Origin: an uncultured Clostridia bacterium
Lineage (GTDB): Bacteria; Bacillota; Clostridia; Oscillospirales; CAG-272
Length of the DNA: 5,415 nt
Direction: 5' to 3'
Assembly: GCA_937892405.1 (NCBI GenBank)
Contig: CALAFS010000172.1
Coordinates: 1-5,415, forward strand
Shown: piece after piece, positions 1 through 4,444 of the stretch
How positions within the stretch are numbered: position 1 is the stretch's first letter
Layout of the letters: each line of letters begins with the position of its first letter
Program-made: the position numbers and the translations under genes
The notes under the pieces: model-generated
What the model was told of the DNA's origin: nothing
Databases searched by the model: none
The model's input: only the letters and a program-made list of their open reading frames with translations

Positions 1-12
1 AGTATGGTGACC

Positions 13-1020
13 TCAACCGATCGTGCCCCGGTCGGGGGTGTTGGGCCAACCGCCGAAGAACGCACCCGCCATCGAGCCGACACCGTCGCCGAGGAGGGTC
101 TTGTCAAGCCCGGGATTCTCAAGGAGATCCTGGTCGATGATGGACGAGATGTTCTTGTGGTCGGCGACATGCTCCGCGAAGACAACCAGTGCCACGGGAG
201 CGAAGGCGACGAAGAGGTTCAGGACTGCGGTAAGATCAAAGGACTTGATGGTCGATGCCGAACCGGTCAGTTCCTTGATGGCTTCTACGAAGGCGAGCTT
301 CGGAACCCAGTTGCTGAAATCACCGATGCTCTCGAAAGCCGAGAAATCGATAATCTTCATGTAGTCGGAACCGAATGCCATGCCGAGAAGCGTCAGGATG
401 AGCGCGAAGATGTATCCCGCGCCGACACCGATGACGAAGGGAATGAGCTTCATGCTCTTGTTACCCTTCACCGAGACAAGCACGGTGACAAGGAAGGTCA
501 CAACCGCGACAAGGATGCAAAGGAGATTGTAATTTTCGGAACCGCCCGACACATTCATAACATTGTTGATGGCGGAACCGGAGAGGCTCAGACCGATCAG
601 GGCGACCGTAGGACCGATGATGACGGGGGGCATAAGCTTCGAGATCCATCTGCTGCCGACGCGCTTGATGACAAGTGCGATCACGACATACACAAGACCG
701 GCAAAGACCGAGCCGAGGATGATGCCGCAGTAGCCGTACAGGATACCGGTGCACAGGGGCGAGATGAATGCGAACGAAGAACCGAGGAACACAGGGCTCT
801 TAAAACGGGTAAAGAGTAAGTAAACAATGGTTCCGACGCCGGCGCCGATCAGGGCTGCCGCCTGGCTCATGGGCTGTGTCGGAGCACCTTCCGGAAGACT
901 GCCGTTTACCAGAGCGGGGACGAGGACGGTCGCCGCGATGATGGCAAGCAACTGCTGGAACGCGTAGACGAGGTTTTTGCCGAAGGGGGGTCTTTCGTTC
1001 ATTTTGTAGACGAGTTTCAT
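13..1020 (-). CDS. uraA: Uracil permease (NCS2 family), C-terminus broken near window edge
   Basis: This is an inner-membrane uracil:proton symporter of the NCS2 (nucleobase-cation symporter 2) family. The 335 residues visible are almost all hydrophobic helices. Family signatures are GSSFAFISP at about residues 80-88, KLMPPVIIGPTVALIGLSL at 128-146, FAEHVADH at 281-288 (Glu283 matches the conserved substrate-binding Glu of the family) and LLGDGVGSMAGAFFGGWPNT at 309-328. The start is set by GGAGG at 1028-1032, 7 nt before the ATG. Family members are usually about 420-440 residues, so roughly 90-100 are missing. After NT the expected TYGE box with the second binding Glu is absent, and a TGA stop falls at 13-15. 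No frame restores a clean match before the edge, so this is either a frameshift or an end-of-sequence error. The pyrimidine-type leader upstream supports uracil over xanthine as substrate. Family confidence is high; intactness is unknown. Confidence 0.87.
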   Translation of the reverse strand: MKLVYKMNERPPFGKNLVYAFQQLLAIIAATVLVPALVNGSLPEGAPTQPMSQAAALIGAGVGTIVYLLFTRFKSPVFLGSSFAFISPLCTGILYGYCGIILGSVFAGLVYVVIALVIKRVGSRWISKLMPPVIIGPTVALIGLSLSGSAINNVMNVSGGSENYNLLCILVAVVTFLVTVLVSVKGNKSMKLIPFVIGVGAGYIFALILTLLGMAFGSDYMKIIDFSAFESIGDFSNWVPKLAFVEAIKELTGSASTIKSFDLTAVLNLFVAFAPVALVVFAEHVADHKNISSIIDQDLLENPGLDKTLLGDGVGSMAGAFFGGWPNTPDRGTIG

Positions 1021-1058
1021 GTTCTTTCCTCCATTTTTTCATCAAATCCACGGACGGC

Positions 1059-1089
1059 AAAAAAAAATTTCTTGCCGCCGGCAAGAAAT
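1059..1089 (-). terminator. Intrinsic attenuator terminator in the uraA leader
   Basis: Read on the minus strand, ATTTCTTGCC (1089-1080) pairs perfectly with GGCAAGAAAT (1076-1067) around a GGC loop. It is followed directly by a run of nine T (1067-1059). It sits between the uraA promoter and the uraA start, so it would stop transcription before the gene unless an alternative fold forms. That is the arrangement expected of a transcription attenuator. Confidence 0.85.
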
Positions 1090-1168
1090 CAGACGAAAGG
1101 CATACCTGTCCTCATAAAGGTACCCCTATGCGAAATCTTGTCGACATCTCTGTGCCGCCTTAAAGACT
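1083..1168 (-). promoter_or_regulatory. Putative PyrR-type attenuation leader (PyrR binding loop plus antiterminator)
   Basis: On the minus strand a hairpin (1168-1134) has lower stem AGTCTT/AAGATT and upper stem CGGCA/TGTCG. It is capped by hexaloop CAGAGA (1152-1147), the CNGNGA terminal loop known for PyrR binding loops. A second fold is possible. CAAGA at about 1141-1136 can pair with TCTTG at the 5' arm of the terminator, with GGGGTACC (about 1126-1119) pairing with GGTATGCC inside it. That fold would consume both the 3' side of the loop and the 5' arm of the terminator. The three exclusive structures match the PyrR scheme: PyrR with UMP stabilises the loop, frees the terminator and shuts uraA off. 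PyrR itself is not in the window. Pairings were found by eye, without energy calculation. Confidence 0.62.
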
Positions 1169-1184
1169 CGATTTATCGTGAGGT

Positions 1185-1213
1185 ATTATAGCACACCTTT
1201 TTCCGTTTGTAAA
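1185..1213 (-). promoter_or_regulatory. Sigma-A promoter for uraA
   Basis: On the minus strand, TTTACA (1213-1208) and TATAAT (1190-1185) are separated by 17 nt. Transcription should start near 1178, giving a leader of roughly 158 nt that contains the attenuator. The A/T tracts just upstream could act as an UP element. Confidence 0.82.
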
Positions 1214-1312
1214 GGGGTTTTGGAAAAAAAAGTTCATTTTTTTGCAAAAATTCTTGATTCTTCCCTTTTTCGAGCGCTTCCCCCCGCAAAATTCCCTTCC
1301 TTAAGACTTTTT
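1214..1312. other. AT-rich intergenic spacer without a gene
   Basis: This is a low-complexity stretch rich in A and T runs, including eight consecutive A near 1225-1232 and seven consecutive T near 1240-1246. It lies between the uraA promoter and the recombinase terminator. I see no start codon with a ribosome binding site and no conserved RNA. Its only plausible role is upstream contact for the uraA promoter. Confidence 0.5.
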
Positions 1313-1359
1313 CATAAAAAAATCGGGGACGGCTACACACAATCGCCTTCCCCGATTTT
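1313..1359 (-). terminator. Strong intrinsic terminator downstream of the recombinase gene
   Basis: An 11-bp perfect stem, AAAATCGGGGA (1319-1329) with TCCCCGATTTT (1349-1359), is extended by GGC/GCC (1331-1333/1345-1347) past one mismatch. The loop is 11 nt. On the minus strand the stem runs into a T-rich tail (1322-1313). It therefore ends leftward transcripts, namely the recombinase mRNA in the orientation shown. It lies just outside the left inverted repeat, so it would also catch the flipped outward promoter. A shorter T run (1356-1359) might give weak rightward termination. Confidence 0.88.
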
Positions 1360-1363
1360 ATCA

Positions 1364-1388
1364 ATCGCAGAATTTGCAATTTCGAGAA
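1364..1388 (+). repeat. Left inverted repeat (IR-L) of the putative invertible segment
   Basis: The 25 bases match the reverse complement of 2790-2814 at 22 of 25 positions. This includes an unbroken 17-base core, TCGCAGAATTTGCAATT (1365-1381). The copy is itself an imperfect dyad (about 7 of 11 arm positions pair around a TGC centre), as expected for a tyrosine recombinase crossover site. It lies between the recombinase stop codon (13 nt away) and the terminator. Confidence 0.78.
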
Positions 1389-1401
1389 TAATGTCCGAAA
1401 G

Positions 1402-2544
1402 TTACCGTTCCGTGCCCGACAAGCCATCCTCTGACCACGAAATTTGACGGCTTAACGCCATGCGATTGATACTGTTTTGCTTGGTGTCCATGGTGGGGTG
1501 AACATAGCGATCAAGCGTTAGTTTGATCGTGGAGTGACCGAGCATTTCGCTCAATGCTTTGACATCAACCCCGCTTTCTATACACCTTGTGGCGAAGGTG
1601 TGTCGCAAAGTATGAAAATTGCAATAAGGTACGCCGCTTTTCTTTAACAGCTTCTTATAAAAATTTTCATAACAGCGCGGCTCCACGGACTTCACCGTTC
1701 CGCTTAACAGATACGCCGATGGCATTTTCGGTTTCAGCCTTCTCAGAAGCGGAACGAGAAAATCCGCGATCGGGACGATCCGATTGGACTCGGCGCTTTT
1801 CGGCGCCGACACGATGACGGCTGTCCGCTTTCCGTCTGTCGGTCGTGAGAGCTGAAGGCGTTGTAAAGTGGAAGAAACCGTCAGCGTTTTTTCATGAAGA
1901 TTGATATTCTCCCACCGCAGGGCACAGATCTCCCCGATACGAAGTCCGGTATACAGGCAAAGGAGCAATCCTGCTTTCTTCCCGTCGACCTCCGACAGAA
2001 GAGTTTTCTCCAGATTTTGCTGTTCCGACGCCGAAAATATGCGGATCTTTTTTCGTTTTTCCCCTCGCGCGGAAGTTCCACCCGTCATCTCCGGAAGTGC
2101 GGAACCACCGGCAAAGCGGACGGCATTTCTCAAGACCATGAAAATATCGCGCACGGTCTTCGACGAAAGAGGCGTTTCCCGATTGGTTCCTCCTTCCGTG
2201 ACGGTACGGGTAAAGCGTGTCAGTGTCTCTCCCTGCAAAGAAGAGATCCGCACATCGCCGATCAGAGGCAAAATGTGCTTCGCGGCAAGATTTCTGTATT
2301 TTGCCACAGAAGACGCTTTCAATCCTTTTTCCTTGAACAAGAGCCAGCGGGAAATGCCGTCGCTCACCCTTTCTTTACAATCCGACCGCTCGGCGTTCGC
2401 CTTTTGCAGTCGGATTTTCTCTTTCACCTCCCGATAGGATTTTCCGTAGACGGAGATCATTTTCTTTGTATCGTCGGCAAGGCGAAATCTGCCCTCCCAT
2501 CTTCCGTCTTTTCTTTTGTAGATGTTTTCTCCGCGTTTTGACAT
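1402..2544 (-). CDS. Tyrosine recombinase (integrase family), probable DNA invertase
   Basis: This is a complete 380-aa site-specific recombinase. Residues about 1-45 (NIYKRKDGRWEGRF) form an arm-type DNA-binding domain like those of Tn916 and phage integrases. Residues about 58-145 are the SAM-like core-binding domain. The catalytic domain has all six expected residues: Arg202 (TGLRIGE), Lys249 (APKS), His311 and Arg314 (HTLRH), His337 (LGHS) and the nucleophile Tyr347 (DRYVHP). The start is set by AAGGAG (2557-2552) 7 nt before the ATG. The gene lies wholly between two inverted 25-bp repeats and ends 13 nt from the left one, so these are its most likely recombination sites. Nothing else typical of a phage or conjugative element is present. 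I infer it flips the promoter at 2747-2775. It could instead be a relic integrase whose element has been lost. Family call is certain; invertase role is inference. Confidence 0.95.
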   Translation of the reverse strand: MSKRGENIYKRKDGRWEGRFRLADDTKKMISVYGKSYREVKEKIRLQKANAERSDCKERVSDGISRWLLFKEKGLKASSVAKYRNLAAKHILPLIGDVRISSLQGETLTRFTRTVTEGGTNRETPLSSKTVRDIFMVLRNAVRFAGGSALPEMTGGTSARGEKRKKIRIFSASEQQNLEKTLLSEVDGKKAGLLLCLYTGLRIGEICALRWENINLHEKTLTVSSTLQRLQLSRPTDGKRTAVIVSAPKSAESNRIVPIADFLVPLLRRLKPKMPSAYLLSGTVKSVEPRCYENFYKKLLKKSGVPYCNFHTLRHTFATRCIESGVDVKALSEMLGHSTIKLTLDRYVHPTMDTKQNSINRMALSRQISWSEDGLSGTER

Positions 2545-2668
2545 GTTTTTTCTCCTTTATATTTTTTAATTTTGACGACTGATTTGACGGTTTTCGGGTC
2601 TGTTATCTCCCGCATTTTTGTATGATGACGATCGCTTACACGATCAGATTTGTTTGATGACATCTATA

Positions 2669-2699
2669 ATTATAAATATTTTGGCGCCTACCTTGTAGA
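2669..2699 (-). promoter_or_regulatory. Possible recombinase promoter
   Basis: On the minus strand a perfect -10 hexamer TATAAT (2674-2669) lies about 125 nt upstream of the recombinase start. The best -35 is TCTACA (2699-2694), only 4 of 6 matches with a long 19-nt spacer, so the promoter should be weak. Low recombinase expression would suit a switch that flips rarely. The region is AT-rich, so a chance -10 cannot be excluded. Confidence 0.4.
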
Positions 2700-2746
2700 A
2701 ATTGCATGAAATTTTTCAAAACCGTAGGAAAAATTAGACGAAACTA

Positions 2747-2775
2747 TTGACAAACAATAATGAAATAGCTATAAT
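2747..2775 (+). promoter_or_regulatory. Full-consensus sigma-A promoter at the right edge of the invertible segment
   Basis: TTGACA (2747-2752) and TATAAT (2770-2775) both match consensus 6 of 6 with the optimal 17-bp spacer. Transcription should start near 2782, about 8 nt before the right inverted repeat, and run through that repeat into the riboswitch and operon. No other good promoter is visible between here and 5182. This is therefore the apparent sole promoter of the operon and the piece that inversion would turn around. Confidence 0.9.
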
Positions 2776-2789
2776 AAAGTCGGAAAAAG

Positions 2790-2814
2790 TTCGCGGAATT
2801 GCAAATTCTGCGAA
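2790..2814 (-). repeat. Right inverted repeat (IR-R) of the putative invertible segment
   Basis: This is the inverted partner of 1364-1388 (22 of 25 identical, core 2797-2813). It is a near-perfect dyad: arms of 11 bp, TTCGCGGAATT and AATTCTGCGAA, pair with one mismatch around a GCA centre. That is the usual look of a tyrosine recombinase core site. It lies between the outward promoter and the riboswitch. In RNA it could also fold as a 5' hairpin. Confidence 0.78.
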
Positions 2815-2889
2815 TCGCAGGCGTCTTTTTCATGTAAAGTGGGGCGCTTGCCCGAAATCGACGGAAACATGTCCGTTCCGGTGCAAAAT
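2815..2889 (+). other. Leader segment between the repeat and the riboswitch, with two small hairpins
   Basis: There is no gene here. Two short hairpins are visible: GGGC/GCCC around GCTT (2842-2853) and ACGGA/TCCGT around AACATG (2861-2876). Neither is followed by a T run, so they are not terminators. They may simply insulate the riboswitch from the variable sequence created at the repeat. Confidence 0.4.
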
Positions 2890-2993
2890 TGAATATCAGT
2901 AAACCGGTCGAAAGGCCGGGACACAAAGCCAAATGGGGCTAAGACTGACAGCAGTCAGTGATGCCAGCCGGTTGCCGTCGGAATTTTCCGATG
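2885..2993 (+). ncRNA. GEMM-I cyclic-dinucleotide riboswitch (c-di-GMP-I class)
   Basis: The hallmark order is present. AAACC (2901-2905) opens stem CCGGTC/GGCCGG capped by the GNRA tetraloop GAAA (2910-2913). Next comes GGGACACAAAGCC (2918-2930), then AGCC/GGCT closing a small loop. A second arm ACTGAC/GTCAGT (2944-2959) and a closing CAGCCGGTTGCC (2965-2976) follow. This matches the GEMM-I aptamer as known from Vibrio Vc2. The outer P1 helix is weak as drawn, though AAAATT (2885-2890) can pair with AATTTT (2982-2987). That pairing would compete with a local hairpin TCGGA/TCCGA (2978-2991), a plausible switching element. It lies about 100 nt after the predicted transcription start and upstream of the surface-protein operon. 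By my alignment the base matching Vc2 G20 is A (2898); see findings. Confidence 0.88.
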
Positions 2994-2998
2994 TTAAT

Positions 2999-3030
2999 GA
3001 AGGGGTGCTTTTCGCATGCCTTTGTTTGCT
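2999..3030 (+). terminator. Candidate riboswitch expression-platform terminator
   Basis: AAGGGGTGC (3000-3008) pairs with GCATGCCTT (3014-3022) around TTTTC, with one G/G mismatch and one G-T wobble. It is followed by TTTGTTTG. It sits directly after the aptamer, where an expression platform is expected. The stem is imperfect and the T tract interrupted, so termination would be partial. Whether ligand raises or lowers expression cannot be told by eye. Confidence 0.5.
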
Positions 3031-3097
3031 ATGCCTGTTTGGACTTTGTGTCGGACGGGCATTTTCTTTTACAAAGGAAGCAAGGGAGATTCGACGC

Positions 3098-3331
3098 ATG
3101 TCGGAAAGCAATTTATTTGAAGATCTCGCGCACAGCGTCGGCTGTCTTTATCTTTCGGATATGAAATATCAACCGTATAACAGTTACGCGAAGACAAAAT
3201 TCAGGAATGATTTTTCTCTTGAGAAATATTCTTTAGAGGAATTGTCGGATTTATATCGGTATCTATACAATAAAGAAAGGGTCTTCGCCTCTTATGAGGA
3301 GGCGGCAAAGGCTTTCCGTAAATCGAAATAA
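3098..3331 (+). CDS. Small protein of unknown function, first gene of the operon
   Basis: I do not recognise this 77-aa protein. It is soluble-looking, with no signal peptide or membrane segment. It has a central YLSDMKYQPYNSYAKTKF region and a helical, charged C-terminal half (LEKYSLEELSDLYRYLYNKERVFASYEEAAKAFRKSK). The start is chosen for GGGAG (3084-3088) 9 nt before the ATG. The same frame stays open upstream to 2933, but that would translate the riboswitch itself and the upstream start codons lack ribosome binding sites. It is the first gene after the riboswitch and lies 50 bp before the first exported-protein gene, so it is probably co-transcribed. A regulatory or adaptor role would be a guess. 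A GTG at about 3007 would add a hydrophobic stretch but has no usable spacing. Confidence 0.75.
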   Translation: MSESNLFEDLAHSVGCLYLSDMKYQPYNSYAKTKFRNDFSLEKYSLEELSDLYRYLYNKERVFASYEEAAKAFRKSK

Positions 3332-3381
3332 GGCGCCGTTCCCCGACGCCGAACAAATTCCGAGATGGGAGGACGAGAGAT
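3332..3381 (+). other. Short intra-operon spacer with ribosome binding site
   Basis: Fifty bases separate the small protein gene from the first exported-protein gene. They contain GGGAGG (3367-3372) nine bases before the next ATG. No terminator or promoter is visible, supporting co-transcription. Confidence 0.6.
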
Positions 3382-3906
3382 ATGAAAAAGCAAACAAATC
3401 TCATTATTATCCTGACAGTTTTATTGATTGCATCTCTGTCTCTGCTTGGTACGCAGATTGTAAAAAAATTCATCAGCACTTCCGGTGAGGTCTCCTTGAA
3501 GAGCAACAGCATCGGCACCGTCACGAAGACATGGGAGTTCTCCCCCGAGAATGCCCTGCCCGGCGACAGCGAGAGCAAGGAATATTCTCTCCGCCTGTCA
3601 CTCCAGAGTGACGCAAAGCTCCTCTTCCGCCCCGAAGTTGCCTCGGAGGAAAACGGGCTTTCCGCCGCGCTTCTGCTTCGGGTGGAAAATACCGAGAGCG
3701 GTAAAGTGATCTGTGAAGGAAAGTTCTCCGAGCTTTCGGGTCATGAGTTCGCCGAAGATTTCTCGCGGCAGGACAAAAGCGTGACCTACAAGATCACGGT
3801 CACGATCGACCCCGCCGCCGGGAACGAATATCAGAATGCGAAGGCGGAGCTTCGTTTTCACTGGTCGTTTGTCTCGGAAAATGCGAAAGAAGGTGACGCA
3901 CAGTGA
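3382..3906 (+). CDS. TasA/camelysin-like exported protein (first of two)
   Basis: This is a 174-aa protein with an N-terminal hydrophobic helix (about residues 7-24) after MKKQ, then a beta-rich extracellular domain. The domain resembles the TasA/camelysin (M73-like) fold by pattern: a segment after the helix reading STSGEVSLKS, FSPENALPGDSESKEYSLRLS (53-73), and TYKITVTIDPAAGNEYQNAKAELRFHWSF (135-163). The PGDS and GNEYQNA stretches are typical of SipW-processed matrix proteins. No clear AxA cleavage site follows the helix, so it may stay membrane-anchored. The ATG has GGGAGG 9 nt upstream. The stop overlaps the next start (GTGA, 3903-3906), indicating translational coupling, and a signal peptidase lies two genes on. 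A minor or anchoring subunit of a fibre or matrix is likely. The family call rests on pattern memory, not a search. Confidence 0.78.
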   Translation: MKKQTNLIIILTVLLIASLSLLGTQIVKKFISTSGEVSLKSNSIGTVTKTWEFSPENALPGDSESKEYSLRLSLQSDAKLLFRPEVASEENGLSAALLLRVENTESGKVICEGKFSELSGHEFAEDFSRQDKSVTYKITVTIDPAAGNEYQNAKAELRFHWSFVSENAKEGDAQ

Positions 3907-4436
3907 GCGGACAGAGAGGAACCATTATTCGTCTGACGATCTGTGTCTTCACCGTCGTTCTTCTGACGCTGGCGCTCAGTATCACCTCCATTTTTGCGGA
4001 CACACAGTTATTTGTACATACCGGCAATGTCAGACTGAATCTCAATGACGGAAAGCCGATCATCTCGGACAGCGAGACTTATTTTGCCCCCGGTGTCTCT
4101 GTGGAAAAGAACTTTACGGTAGAAAACCTCAGCACCTGCCCCGTATGGTATAAGTTCTATTTCGGGAATGTCAGCGACGCGCAGTTTGCCGAGGCGGTTC
4201 TCGTCGAGATCCGCGACGGCGATACCCTGCTTGTCAGCGGAAAGATGTCCGAGCTGACCGAAAAGAATTCCGTGGCATGTGCCGAAAATCTTGAGGTCGG
4301 CGAGAAAAAGAAGCTGACGATCACCTTCCTCTTCGACGAAGAAGGCGGAAACGACAGTCAGGGACTTCTTCTGAACTTCGATTTCTGTGCCAAAGCGGTG
4401 CAGACACAGAATAACCCCGACAAAAAGTTTGATTGA
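3903..4436 (+). CDS. TasA/camelysin-like exported protein (second of two)
   Basis: This is a 177-aa exported protein starting at GTG, which overlaps the previous stop by four bases. AAGGTG (3890-3895) gives 7-nt spacing. A hydrophobic helix (about 9-29) leads to SIFADTQLFVHTGNVRLNLND (29-49), much like a SipW-type signal and cleavage region; cleavage after FA is plausible. The mature part shows the TasA-like order: FAPGVSVEKNFTVEN (61-75), an aromatic strand CPVWYKFYFGNV (79-90) and a last strand LLLNFDFCAKAVQTQNN (155-171) ending in the usual A-x-Q motif. Two Cys (79, 126) could form a disulfide, with Cys162 left over. It pairs with the preceding paralogue-like protein and the signal peptidase immediately downstream (8 bp gap). 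An extracellular matrix or fibre role is inferred. It is the better TasA-family match of the two. Confidence 0.8.
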   Translation: MSGQRGTIIRLTICVFTVVLLTLALSITSIFADTQLFVHTGNVRLNLNDGKPIISDSETYFAPGVSVEKNFTVENLSTCPVWYKFYFGNVSDAQFAEAVLVEIRDGDTLLVSGKMSELTEKNSVACAENLEVGEKKKLTITFLFDEEGGNDSQGLLLNFDFCAKAVQTQNNPDKKFD

Positions 4437-4444
4437 GGCGCCCT

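Larger units (their letters stand above)
1364..2814. mobile_element. Putative invertible DNA segment carrying its own tyrosine recombinase and an outward promoter
   Basis: This is a segment of about 1451 bp bounded by inverted 25-bp repeats. It contains one complete tyrosine recombinase gene and an intergenic region ending in a full-consensus promoter aimed out across the right repeat. Inverted rather than direct sites predict inversion, not excision. Mapping x to 4178-x, the flipped promoter hexamers fall at about 1426-1431 and 1403-1408 and read left into the terminator at 1313-1359. The recombinase stop codon would end next to the right repeat, reading toward the operon. No excisionase, replication gene or cargo is present, which argues against a small integrative element. 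The repeats and promoter are seen; the inversion is inferred. Confidence 0.7.

Noticed and set aside
4..819. Long open frame of 271 codons on the plus strand
   Set aside because: It is the antisense shadow of the uracil permease: highly charged, no ribosome binding site and no family resemblance, whereas the minus strand shows clear NCS2 motifs.
1894..2541. 215-codon and neighbouring 178-codon plus-strand frames
   Set aside because: They lie inside the recombinase gene on the other strand, which carries all six catalytic residues; the plus frames have no motifs.
2625..2650. Short palindromic sequence around GATCG...CGATC upstream of the recombinase
   Set aside because: Only 5 bp arms with a short spacer; no second copy or positional logic to call it an operator.
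1364..2814. Integrated plasmid, phage or conjugative element with attL/attR
   Set aside because: The flanking repeats are inverted, not direct, and there is no excisionase, replication, relaxase or cargo gene, nor a tRNA at either edge.
2790..2830. Right repeat hairpin plus TTTTT at 2826-2830 as a terminator just after the promoter
   Set aside because: About 11 bases separate the hairpin from the T run, and the alternative stem CTGCG/CGCAG (2808-2820) is only 5 bp with five bases before the T run. Premature termination is possible but not supported.
2933..3097. Upstream extension of the 77-aa gene to an ATG at 2933
   Set aside because: That start lies inside the riboswitch aptamer and has no ribosome binding site; the ATG at 3098 does.
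4433..4444. TTG start four codons upstream for the signal peptidase
   Set aside because: The GAGG at 4435-4438 overlaps this codon and serves the ATG at 4445; the protein then begins MNKSK, a normal N-terminus.
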